Shown here: positions 10,733 through 19,952 of the stretch, in pieces
Numbering within the stretch: the stretch's first letter is position 1
Layout: the number at the start of each line of letters is the position of its first letter
Source of the DNA: Chlamydomonas sphaeroides
Lineage: Eukaryota > Chlorophyta > Chlorophyceae > Chlamydomonadales > Chlamydomonadaceae
NCBI GenBank assembly: GCA_001662425.1
Contig: BDDC01000111.1
Coordinates: forward strand, 88,631 to 108,892
Length of the DNA: 20,262 nucleotides
Direction: 5' to 3'
Position numbers and translations under genes: made by a program
Notes under the pieces: model-generated
The model's database searches: none
What the model saw: only the letters and a program-made list of their open reading frames with translations
What the model was told of the DNA's origin: nothing

Positions 10733-11949
10733 GGGGCGGCGCTGCCGCCGCTGCCTTCCCAGCCGGCCAGCAGCTGCTGGTGCTGGGCATGGAGCTGGCG
10801 GACGAGGCGGTGAGTGGGTGGGTGCTGAGAAGGACGGCGGGCTAGGGGGCCGGACTGCAAGTGGCCTCTGTACGGGTTGTGCTGCTTATGACGGCGGCGC
10901 TGGTGGGATTGAGTGCTGACCGGGACATGAGCTCCCCGCTGGGCCCCTCGCACCAATCGCCCCTCGCACCAATCAACCCGCCGCGGCAGGGTGGTGAAGG
11001 AGCTGCACGCCGCGGTGGCCCCAAGGGTGCTGGCGGCGCCACCCGCCGCCGGGGGGCTGGTCGCCGCGGCCGCGGCGGCGGCGGCGGCCCGGGCGGCCCC
11101 GGCGGCTACCCTGGCGGCGGCCGTGGTAACCGTGGCGGGGCTGGCGGCGGCGGCACCGGAGGAAGCGGTGGCCGCGGCGGCGGCCGCGTTGGAGGCCGCA
11201 GGGGCGGCGGCCGCGGCGGCAGCTCGGGCGTCGCTGCGCACGGCCGCCTTGCTGCCGGCCCCACCCCCTCGTGCGTGGGCGACGGCATGGGTAACGGCGG
11301 GCAGGCCACCGTGAAGGACAAGGTCGAATCGCTGAGGGTCAAGGTCGAGAAAGCAGAGGCGACTTCGGAGCCGCCGGCGCTGGCCCAACTCCCAGCCCGC
11401 CCACCGCTCAAGGTGGAGGAAGCGGAGGCGCCTTCGAAGGGGCCGGCGCTGCCCAGCCACATGCCCGCCCACCCCACGCCCAAGCCCGATAGCGTGGCCG
11501 CTACCGAGCAGGCGCGGCTGCCGCTGGCGCCGGCCGCCGGCCCCGGCGGCGGCAGCCGCCGGGCCCTGCCCGCCTCGGCGGCGCCGCCGGCCGCCTTGCC
11601 GGCGGCGCGGCCCGCCGCCAAGCCCGCCAAGCGCACGGCTGATATACTGGAGGTGGGACCGTCTGGCGCCGAGGCTGCTGCCGGTGCGCCAATGCCGGCG
11701 GCGGCCGACGGGGCCGGCGCCAAGGTGTGCGCTGAGGTCGGCGGCGGTCGGCCCAAGAAGCGGCAGCGGGGCGCCGCCGCCACCGCCGGGGCCGCCGCCG
11801 CCCCCGCCGCCGCCGGGGTTGTCGCTGCCGCGCAGCTGCCCGTCGCCGCTCGCGGAACGGGCGCCGACGACGCCGGCGGCGGGCGAAGCGCGAGCGGCCC
11901 CATCACGCTGGGCCCGGCGGTCAGCTCTGATGGGGGGGCGGAGGTCTAG
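9885..11949 (+). CDS. gene A: unknown protein with a basic, low-complexity C-terminal half (model uncertain)
   Basis: I do not recognise this protein. Clear coding exons are 9885-10207 (begins VPGFKLLSHCACNCRLRPGA, after a C-rich tract and GCAG) and 10347 to 10809 or 10817. The second has a Trp-rich start (YPQWWWGG), an acidic SD-rich stretch (DSESDSDGDSDSGSE), the segment MRLNLRRLSDLLARLP, polyglycine, then FPAGQQLLVLGMELADEA. The last exon starts at 10990. With the donor at 10810 it reads as an RGG-like Gly/Arg tract and continues to TAG at 11947. With the donor at 10818 it reads VVKELHAAVAPRV then polyalanine, and stops at 11314 unless spliced again. From about 11320 the first frame is clearly coding (VKDKVESLRVKVEKAEA) and ends with a basic nuclear-localisation-like RPKKRQRG. 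The tail suggests a nuclear nucleic-acid-binding protein, as inference only. The 5' end is unresolved and may be broken. Confidence 0.45.
10698..10740. repeat. GGC trinucleotide run coding polyglycine in gene A
   Basis: About a dozen GGC codons with a few GGT/GGG interruptions give an uninterrupted glycine tract between two more ordinary segments of gene A. It is a slippage-prone spacer. Confidence 0.85.
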
Positions 11950-12104
11950 GCGCTGGCTGGGCCATGCGGAGGCGGTCTGGGCTTCGGCAGACGTCGTGGA
12001 TAGGGTGGACTGGCGACAGGGCCGGACTAGCGGTGGTAACGCATGCATCTGGGCAGCGGGTGGAGCGGGCCGATGTTCAGCTGGCGGCGACCACTCGACG
12101 GCCC

Positions 12105-13225
12105 CGTGGTTGCGGGTCGAGGTTGGCAAGGCGGCGCAGCACAGGCAGAGGAGGCCGCGGCAAGGGGCTGCCCGTAGGCGCGGTCGGTGTGTGAGCGTGT
12201 GTGAAGCGGTGCGGGTCATGTGTGCGGTGGTACGGGGGCGGCACACGGCTAGACGCGTGTGCTGCAGGGCTGCCGGGATCCGTTGCGGCGCGTCAGCGCA
12301 GGAGGCGGGGGGACTGTCGATGCCAGTGCTGAGTATTACAGAATGCGTGGGAGGGGGTTCAAGGAAGGAGGCGCACGGGCGGACGCGCCGGTCCGCCGTT
12401 GGTGCGTCTTGGCAGCGCGCAGGGCTCGTCGGGGCCCGATCGGCTGGAGGGCGGCGGCTGGGGTCACAGCGGGCCACAGCGGGCGTGACGGTAGCTGGGG
12501 GCCTGCCTTGCGCGGCCGACATCAGGCCGCTGACGTTGCGCAGGTGCGGCAGCAGCGCCGCAGCAGCGCCTGGGTTGTCATGTTGCTGTATGTTGATGCG
12601 TTGCTCCCATTCATGAACGAACCCAAGGCCAGGAACGGTGCGAGGTCCGCCTCGCAGCATGCGCTGCGCGCGTCGCGCTGCTGCGCCAGGACCTGCGCCT
12701 CACACGCACTGCGCAGCTGGCCCGCGTTCAGTTCGTTGCAGCCCACACCTGCGTCTCTACACGAGTCGTGCGAGCAGTGCGAGCAACGCCCGCGGGGTGC
12801 GGTCGCGCCCCGCGGGGCCGAACCTCGCATCCAGGCAGCTCGCCCGCCTCGCATGGCAGCTCGCAGCGCGGGCCCTGGCCACAGCCGAGCGCCCGCAGCA
12901 GCCACACACACACGCAAACATACGCAGGACGTAGAGTAGACGCACCGCGCGTTGTGTCCTCGCAGACGTTGCCGCGCGAGGCAGACGACGACTATCGCGA
13001 CCAGGGGGGATCGCGACGCAGCCCACGCGGCCCCTCTCTCCCCGCTAGCAGGTGGGGCCTTGTGCTCTGATCCACAGCACCAGCGCCAGCACCCAGCAGC
13101 TGCGACTGCTGCGGCCGCGGAAGCCACGTCCCCGGCGCGCTGCGCCGTCCTCTTCACCTTGCGTTTCCGCCCGCCCGCCCTTTGCACCCAGCGCCGGGAC
13201 GTCGCAGTAAGCCGGCACTTCCCCT
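12105..13225 (+). other. non-coding leader of duplication unit 1
   Basis: This 1.1-kb stretch precedes gene B and should hold its promoter and 5' UTR. Positions 12365-12686 are identical to 16454-16775. A later segment around 12955-12970 (GTTGTGTCCTCGCAGACG) is also shared. I see no TATA box, tRNA or rRNA. Open frames on the minus strand here are what unselected GC-rich DNA gives. An undetected 5' UTR exon is possible, since GTCGCAG precedes the start codon in both units. Confidence 0.6.
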
Positions 13226-15640
13226 ATGGATGACCGCTTGGGTGGGGGCCGGTCTGCTGGGTAAGCTGCGGATAGTGCGCTGTTGGGGTTTTCGCCGCGC
13301 GACCGGCAACGCGCGCTCGCTCCCTGCGCTGCTGCCGGCTCTCCACCCGAGCGCGCTCCTCGCCCCTGCTGGCACTCAGGCTTGATCCCCCGTTGCGCCA
13401 CCGCAGCCAGCAGGGCTCCCAACCGAAGGCTGACAAGGCCGCCGGCGCTGGAGTCAAGGCCGAGAGGGCCCCCAACGCCGGCGCCGGCGCACGCGCCAAG
13501 CGGCCGGCGGAGGAGACGACAGTGCCTCCCGACACGCCCCAGGTACGGGCCCCACGCCCTGAGCGCGGCAGGAGCCCCTGTGGCCATACCATACTACAGA
13601 CGTGTGGTTACGCCTGTTTCCGGCCCGGTCCCCGCACCCTCCCATAGCCGGGCCGCCGGTGCGCCACGCCGGCCATCCCACCATCCGGCCCCTGTTGCCC
13701 CGCAGGAGCGCAACGCCCAGCGCCCTGCCAAAGCCCGGCGGCGCGAGGACCCCGGCCCCGCCCCCGACCTGGCCGGCTACACCTTGCTGGACAGCGCCCC
13801 TGTCAACCGCGTCCGCAAGCTCGACAAGGGCTCATGGCAGGTGACTGTGCCGCTCAAGGTGGCGCTGCACGCCGCCTTCCCCACCGCCAACCACATTTAC
13901 GCGTACAAGAAGTCGAGCGAGCTGCGGCTGGCGCTGCGGCCCACGGGCGGCGCGGCGCTCATCCCGGCAACGGGCAGCGTGACGAGGTGGGTTCCGTGTG
14001 TGTGTTTCATTCTTCACATGTTAAGTGACAGGTTCATTTTTCACAGCCGGTGTGTTTACAAATAGCGCGCGGCACGCCCTGGGTTGATAATGCGTCGGTC
14101 GTGCTTATGAAGCAGGGATGCGTTCGTGTGCAACGGTTTGTGTGCGGGTGGCGATGTGACGCGGGGCTTGCCGCCGGTCTTGGAAGAGGGCGTCTCCGGG
14201 AGCTGTCGTAGCAAGCAGAGCAGAGGCATGAGGGCGCAAGGGGAGGGGCGTGCGTCCAACATGCGCCGTGTCCATCCCGCAGACAGTACGCTTCCTCCTC
14301 CGCCGCCGAGGAGGGTGCTGGCCCCAAGCTCAGAACGCTGTGCCTCTGCTTCCACGACGAGAGTTCCCTGCGCGCCAAGCTGCCGTTCGCCTCGGAGCTT
14401 GCCGCTGAGGGCGGCAAAGACCTGCGGGCCTTCCGCGTGTCGCTGTACCGCCATGGTGGTGCCGACGGCAGCGGCGGCGAGGGCGCTACTGGCGGCGGCC
14501 ACCTGCTGCTGGTGGTGGACGTGGATGCGGTGCCGCGGGACCCCGCCGCCACCGCCGCCGCCGCCGCGGGCGAGCACGGCGGCGGCGCCGCTGGCCCGTC
14601 CGCCGGCACGCCGGTCGTCAGTGCCGCCTTTGGCGGCAGCCAACGCAGCGAGGGCGGCGCGGAGAGCGCCGGCCCGGTGCCTAGCGCCGGCGCCAGCCGC
14701 AGCGCCGCCGCCGGCCCACCGGCCACTGCCGCCGCCGCCGCCATTGTGGAGCAACTCATCAATGTTCTGGACCCCGCTGGTGGCGACGGCGGGGCGGAGG
14801 CGGCGTCGCCGGGCCCGCCGGAGGTGACTGCGGGGGCGGGCGCGCCGCACGGCGGCGGCGCCCCTGGCCTCGCGCTCACCGCCCACAACGCACCCGCGAG
14901 CGGCGACATGCTGCGGGCTCGCCTGGCAGCGGCGGAGGCGGCGCTAGGCGCAGAGCGCGCCGCCAGGCTGGCGGCCGAGCAGGCGGCGGCGGCGGCCGCC
15001 GCCGCCGCTGACGTCGCCGCGCGTGAGGCCACGGAGCTGCGGCAGCAGCTGGCGGCGGCGCGCGCCGCGGCGGCGGTGGGCGGCGGCGCAGGGGCTGGCG
15101 CCGCTGGAGTGGATGCCGTTGGGGCCGTGGCAGAGCTTGTGTTCCGTCTGGCCGAGGACGCAGTTCAGGTGAGCGGGGGGCAGTGCGGCACGCGTGCAGC
15201 AGCCGTCCCCCCCCGCCGGGGTGAAGTTGCTGCACGGAAACACTTGGGCATCGCTGCCGTCACTCCCTTCACGCTGCTCCGCCCTCTTCCCCCTCCTACT
15301 TGCCGCCGCTCCCCCTCTGCCGCAGGTGGAGGCGCTGCACGGCCAGCTGGCGGCGGAGGCGCGGCTGGTGGCGGAGGCGGAGGGCCGCCGCCGCCAGCTG
15401 GCGGAGGCGCTGGCGGCGCAGGTGGGCGCAGCGGCGGCGGAGGCGGCGGAGGCGCTGCAGCAGCGGGAGCAGCAGCTGGCGGCCGCGGCGCTGGAGCGGC
15501 GGCGGCGGGAGCAGGAGGCGGCGGCCGCGGCCGAGCGGGAGGCGGCGGCCCGCGCGGCGGGCGAGGGCGGCAGCGGCGTCGCGGCTGATGCGGCCCGGCC
15601 GAGGGGCTTCCTCGCGTGGCTGGGGCTGCGCCGCCGCTAG
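13226..15640 (+). CDS. gene B: unknown 550-aa protein with basic N-terminus and C-terminal coiled coil
   Basis: Exons 13226-13260, 13407-13542, 13706-13986, 14283-15168 and 15326-15640 join in frame to 550 aa plus TAG. I do not recognise the family. Order: short Gly-rich start (MDDRLGGGRSAG); Lys/Ala/Arg-rich region with NLS-like ARAKRPAEE and KARRRED (about 12-72); a compact conserved block (DLAGYTLLDSAPVNRV, SWQVTVPLKVALHAAFP, SSELRLALRPTGGAALIPA) running across an intron into KLRTLCLCFHDES and HLLLVVDVDAVPRD; Gly/Ala/Pro-rich linker; Ala-rich coiled coil from about residue 360 to 425 and again in the last exon; ending PRGFLAWLGLRRR. A TAA lies in frame 18 bases before the ATG, which supports this start. 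The same splice sites are kept in gene C, strong evidence that the model is real. Confidence 0.72.
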
Positions 15641-15855
15641 GCGTGGCCGGGGGCAGCGCGCGGCGGCGGGCGGGCGCTGGGTGGCCTAAGAGCGCGCAGT
15701 GACGTGGTTACAGGGGGCAGCTGGTGCCGTGGTTACAGGGGGCAGCTGGCGCCTGGAGGGCCTCCTTGTGGTTCGCTAGTAAGAGGGCCTGCCTGCGGGC
15801 GCGGTTGACGGTTGGGTGCACCAGCGCGGCTTTTGTTGCGCTGCATGCTCTGCCG
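15641..15855 (+). other. 3' flank of gene B with a 25-bp direct repeat
   Basis: The sequence after the gene B stop is closely matched by that after the gene C stop, up to about 15850. Two copies of CGTGGTTACAGGGGGCAGC, offset by 25 bp (15703 and 15728), are present here. Gene C has one equivalent copy near 20011. No TGTAA polyadenylation motif is seen. Confidence 0.6.
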
Positions 15856-15929
15856 CGTGGTTGCGGGTCGAGGTTGGCAAGGCGGCGCAGCACAGGCAGA
15901 AGAGGCCGCGGCAAGGGGCTGCCCATAGG

Positions 15930-16239
15930 TTGTGTGCTAACAGCGTTGAAGATGAGTTAAATGTTTTCGGCGTGTGTCCGGCGTGTGTCCCGCATATAGC
16001 CAGCTGCGGGCTGAGCACGAGCTTACTCTCCAACTTGCACGTCGTGGCATGCGCCGCGTGATGCTAGAGGCTGATCCGAGTCATGTGGCCCGGGATCTGA
16101 GGGATGTGTGGAATAGGCGGACCGTAGCGCTGAGGAGCCGAGGGCCCTAGTGCACTGAGATGAACTGATCTGCCGATGGCCCCCCTGGCTGTGAAACGGC
16201 GACCTCCGCTTTGCGGTGAAACAGTAACAGTAACATAGG
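15930..16239. mobile_element. putative 310-bp insertion with CATAGG flanking repeats
   Basis: Unit 1 reads through from CCCGTAGG (12171-12178) directly into CGCGGTCGG. Unit 2 has the same left side ending CATAGG (15924-15929), then 304 bp of unrelated sequence, then CATAGG again (16234-16239) and CGCGGTCGG. The doubled CATAGG looks like a 6-bp target-site duplication around a non-autonomous element. No coding capacity or clear terminal inverted repeats are visible, so the class cannot be named. Deletion from unit 1 by recombination between the repeats is the alternative. Confidence 0.45.
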
Positions 16240-16991
16240 CGCGGTCGGTGTGTGAGCGTTTGTGAAGTGGTGCGCCGATGGGTGGTGGTCGCAGCAGTTT
16301 GGAAGGGCCATGTGTGCGGGGGTACGGGGGCACACGGCTAGCCGCGTGTGCTGCAGGACTGCAGGGATCCGTTGCGGCGCGTCAGCGCAGGAGGCGGGGG
16401 GACTGTCGATGCCAGTGCTGAGTATAACAGAATGCGTGGGAGGGGGTTCAAGCAAGGAGGCGCACGGGCGGACGCGCCGGTCCGCCGTTGGTGCGTCTTG
16501 GCAGCGCGCAGGGCTCGTCGGGGCCCGATCGGCTGGAGGGCGGCGGCTGGGGTCACAGCGGGCCACAGCGGGCGTGACGGTAGCTGGGGGCCTGCCTTGC
16601 GCGGCCGACATCAGGCCGCTGACGTTGCGCAGGTGCGGCAGCAGCGCCGCAGCAGCGCCTGGGTTGTCATGTTGCTGTATGTTGATGCGTTGCTCCCATT
16701 CATGAACGAACCCAAGGCCAGGAACGGTGCGAGGTCCGCCTCGCAGCATGCGCTGCGCGCGTCGCGCTGCTGCGCTGCGGCTCGCGTCGCGTCGCGCATG
16801 CGCTGCGCAGCTGGCCCGCGTCCAGTTCGTGGGAGCCCACATTTACTTTTCTTGAGTCGTGCGAGCAATGCGAGCAACGCCCAGGGGGAATGCGCCCTCC
16901 CCCGCGAGCTCGCAGCGCGCTTCTCTGCACAGCGGCAACAGACGAACGCCATCAGCAGCCGCACACACGCAAACATACGCAGTACGTAGAG

Positions 16992-17227
16992 TGTGGGGTG
17001 CTGAGGGCGGGGACAACGGTGTGAGCCGAGGCCGGGGCGCGCTTTCCTTCGCGCCATCGGCGCTGGCACATCACGTCTACGCTACCATGACATGTTGCGC
17101 TACTGCTGGCATCGCGGCGCACAAAGGCGGCGATCCACGAGTAACACAGTACACAAAGAGCCGATAGTCTTGGCACTCTGGTGCCGGATACCGTGCAGCC
17201 TTCATTCGCGTTTCTCGTTTTTTAGAG
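16992..17227. mobile_element. putative 236-bp insertion with TAGAG flanking repeats
   Basis: Unit 1 has one TAGAG (12932-12936) between shared flanks. Unit 2 has TAGAG at 16987-16991 and again at 17223-17227, with 231 bp between them that is absent from unit 1. The added sequence starts TGTGGGGTGC and ends in a T-run. No terminal inverted repeat or ORF was recognised. A small non-autonomous transposon is the simplest reading; the element type is unknown. Confidence 0.4.
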
Positions 17228-17478
17228 GAGGTGCACAACGTGTTGTGTCCTCGCAGACGCTGCCGCGCGACGACAGCCTCGACGCACCCATACGGCGCTC
17301 GCTGTGCCCTCTCTTCGCTAGCAGGTGGGGCCTTCCACTCTCGCAGCACCAGCATAAGCATCAGCATCAGTAGCACCTGCTGCGGCCGCGGAAGCCATCC
17401 CTTTACCCCTGCTTCACCGTGTTGTCCCGCCGGGCTTCCTGTGCGCCTACTCACGTCGCAGCAAGCCGGCAATCCCCC

Positions 17479-19952
17479 ATGGGTGACCGCTTGAATGGCG
17501 GCCGGTCTGCACGGTGAGCGGACAGTGGGCTCTTGGGGTTCTCGCGGCGCGAACTGCAACGCTCGCTGCTGCCGGCTCTCCACCCGAGCGCGCTCCTCGC
17601 CCCTGCTGGCACTCAGGCTTGACCCCTCGTTGTGCCACCGCAGCCAGCAGGGCTCTCCACCTAAGGCTGACAAGGCCGCCGGCGCTGGAGTCAAGGCCGA
17701 GAGGGCCCCCAATGCCGGCGCCGACGCGCGCGCCAAGCGGCCGGCGGAGGAGACGCCAGCACCCCCCAGCACGCCCCAGGTACGGGCCCTACGCCCTGAG
17801 CGTGGCAGGAGCCCCTGTGGCCTTATCATGCCACCGCCGTGTGGCTATCCTCGTCTCCGGCCCGGCCGCGGCACTCTCGCACATAGCCGGGCGGTGGCAA
17901 GCGAGCGAGCTCCCACATAGCCGGGCCTCCAGCGCGCCATGCCGGCCATCCCGTCCTCCGGCCCCTGTTGCCTCGCAGGAGCGCCCCGCCAAGCGCCCTG
18001 CAAAGGCGCCGCGGCGCGAGGACCCCGGCCCCGCCCCCGACCTGGCCGGCTACACCTTTCTCGACAGCGCCCCTGTCAACCGCGTCCAAAAGCTCGACAC
18101 GAGCTCATGGCGGGTGACTGTGCCGTTCAAGGTGGCGCTGCACGCCGCCTTCCCCGCCGCCAACTACGTCTACGCGCACGACGGGTCGAGCGAGCTGCGG
18201 CTGGCGCTGCGGCCCACGGGCGGCGCGGTGCTCATCCCGGCAACGGGCAGCGTGACGAGGTGGGTTCCGTGTGTGTGTTTCATTCTTCACATGGTAAGTG
18301 ACACGCCCCCAGTGTGTGTGCGGGGCGATGTGATGCGGGGCTTGCCGCCGGTCTTGGCGGCGGGCGTCTGCGGGAGCTGTTGCTCGCCACAACAGAGCAG
18401 GGGTGAGGCATGAGGGCGCAAGGGGAGGGGCGTGCGTCCAACATGCGCCGTGTCCATCCCGTAGACAGTACGCTTCCTCCTCCGCCGCCGAGGATGGTGC
18501 TGGCCCCAAGCTCAGAACGCTGTGCCTCTGCTTCCATGACGAGAGTGCCCTGCGCGCCATGCTGCCGTTCGCCTCGGAGCTTGCCGCTGAGGGCGGCAAG
18601 GACCTGCGGGCCTTCCGCGTGTCGCTGTACCGCCATGGTGGTGCCGACGGCAGCGGCGGCGAGGGCGCTACTGGCGGCGGCCACCTGCTGCTGGTGGTGG
18701 ACGTGGATGCGGTGCCGCGGGACCCCGCCGCCACCGCCGCCGCCGCCGCGGGCGAGCACGGCGGCGGCGCCGCTGGCCCGTCCGCCGGCACGCCGGTCGT
18801 CAGTGCCGCCTTTGGCGGCAGCCAACGCAGCGAGGGCGGCGCGGAGAGCGCCGGCCCGGTGCCTAGCGCCGGCGCCAGCCGCAGCGCCGCCGCCGGCCCA
18901 CCGGCCACTGCCGCCGCCGCCGCCGTTGTTGAGCAACTCATCGATGTTCTGGACCCCGCTGGTGGCGACGGCGGGGCGGAGGCGGCGTCGCCGTGCACGC
19001 CGGAGGTGACTGCGGGGACGGGCGCGCCGCACGGCGGCGGCGCCCCTGGCCTCGCGCTCACCGCCCACAGCGCACCCGCGGGCGACATGCTGCGGGCTCG
19101 CCTGGCTGATGTGGGTGCGGCGCTAGGCGCAGAGCGCGCCGCCAGGCTGGCGGCCGAGCAGGCGGCGGCGGCGGCCGCCGCCGCCGCTGACGTCGCCGCG
19201 CGTGGGGCCACGGAGCTGCGGCAGCAGCTGGCGGCGGCACGCGCCGCGGCGGCGGGGGGCGGCGGCGCAGGGGCTGGCGCCGCTGGAGTGGGTGCCGTTG
19301 GGGCCGTGGCGGAGCTTGCATCGCGACTGGCCGAGTACACAGTGCAGGTGGGCGGGGGGCAGTGCGGCACGCGAGCGGGGCGGAAGGCCAGGATTGGGCT
19401 GCAATGCCATCCGCCGTCAGACAGGAGCGGTCGCCCTGGCCGCCTGTCCCCGGCACCTGCCCTTACCCACCGCTTGCCCGCCCCCTGCTCTAGCCATCCT
19501 CCGCCGGGGTGAAGCTGCTGCACTGGACTGCGCACTGGGCACAGCTGGTCCGCGGCCGTCACTCCCTTCCTGCTGCCCCGCCCTTTCCCTCACCCTTGCC
19601 CCCCATCCCTCTCTGCCGCCACCCACTGCCCCTTCTCCCTCCCTCTCCGCCGCAGATAGAGGCGCTAACCGGGCAGCTGGTGGAGGAGGCGGAGGGCCGC
19701 CGCCGCCAGCTGGCGGAGGCGCTGGCGGCGCAGGTGGGCGCAGCGGCGGCGGAGGCGGCGGAGGCGCTGCGGCAGCGGGAGCAGCAGCTGGCGGCCGCGG
19801 CGCTGGAGCGGCGGCGGCGGGAGCTGGAGGCGGCGGCCGCGGCCGAGCGGGAGGCGGCGGCCCGCGCGGCGGGCGAGGGCGGCAGCGGCGTCGCGGCTGA
19901 TGCGGCCCGGCCGAGGGGCTTCCTCGCGTGGCTGGGGCTGCGCCGCCGCTAG
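17479..19952 (+). CDS. gene C: tandem paralogue of gene B, 543 aa
   Basis: Exons 17479-17513, 17644-17779, 17979-18259, 18465-19347 and 19656-19952 join in frame to 543 aa plus TAG. Every splice phase is as in gene B. Exons 1-3 have equal lengths; exon 4 is one codon shorter and exon 5 six codons shorter, the latter removing residues from the start of the last coiled-coil segment (IEALTGQLVEEAEG). Start MGDRLNGGRSAR. A one-base length difference just ahead of the ATG, relative to gene B, indicates that translation begins here. The intron 3 acceptor is TAG where gene B has CAG. Exon 3 is strongly changed in protein (for example SWRVTVPFKVALHAAFP, NYVYAHDGSSEL), while the exon 4 middle is identical. 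The conserved C-terminus PRGFLAWLGLRRR is kept. Function unknown; the intact frame argues that it is expressed. Confidence 0.72.

Larger units (their letters stand above)
12105..15855 (+). repeat. tandem segmental duplication, unit 1 (contains gene B)
   Basis: Sequence from CGTGGTTGCGGGTCGAGG at 12105 onward reappears, in the same order and orientation, from 15856. Shared parts are the non-coding leader, all five exons of gene B, most intron sequence and the 3' flank. To the left of 12105 (gene A tail) and of 15856 (gene B 3' flank) the two copies share nothing, so this is the duplication boundary. The offset at the boundary is 3751 bp and grows to 4253 bp at the start codons because of extra segments in unit 2. 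Confidence 0.9.
15856..17478 (+). other. non-coding leader of duplication unit 2
   Basis: This is the upstream region of gene C. It contains the shared start of the unit (15856-15923), an extra 310-bp segment, the 322-bp block identical to unit 1 (16454-16775), a diverged stretch, an extra 236-bp segment, and sequence homologous to the immediate upstream region of gene B. No convincing gene, tRNA or rRNA is seen. Confidence 0.6.

Noticed and set aside
10243..12660. 805-codon open frame on the minus strand
   Set aside because: It runs antisense through gene A exons and non-coding DNA. Composition is the Pro/Ala/Arg/Ser mix expected from GC-rich antisense frames, and no domain is recognisable.
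13706..14560. B3, SAND/VARL or MATH domain in genes A, B and C
   Set aside because: Considered because of alternating hydrophobic strands and basic flanks. The diagnostic residues of these families could not be placed, so no domain name is given.
16147..16842. Minus-strand frame resembling part of 10243-12660, which might suggest a conserved protein
   Set aside because: The likeness comes from DNA identity of the duplicated leader (322 identical bases), so it gives no evidence of protein-level selection. The frame is interrupted differently outside the identical block.
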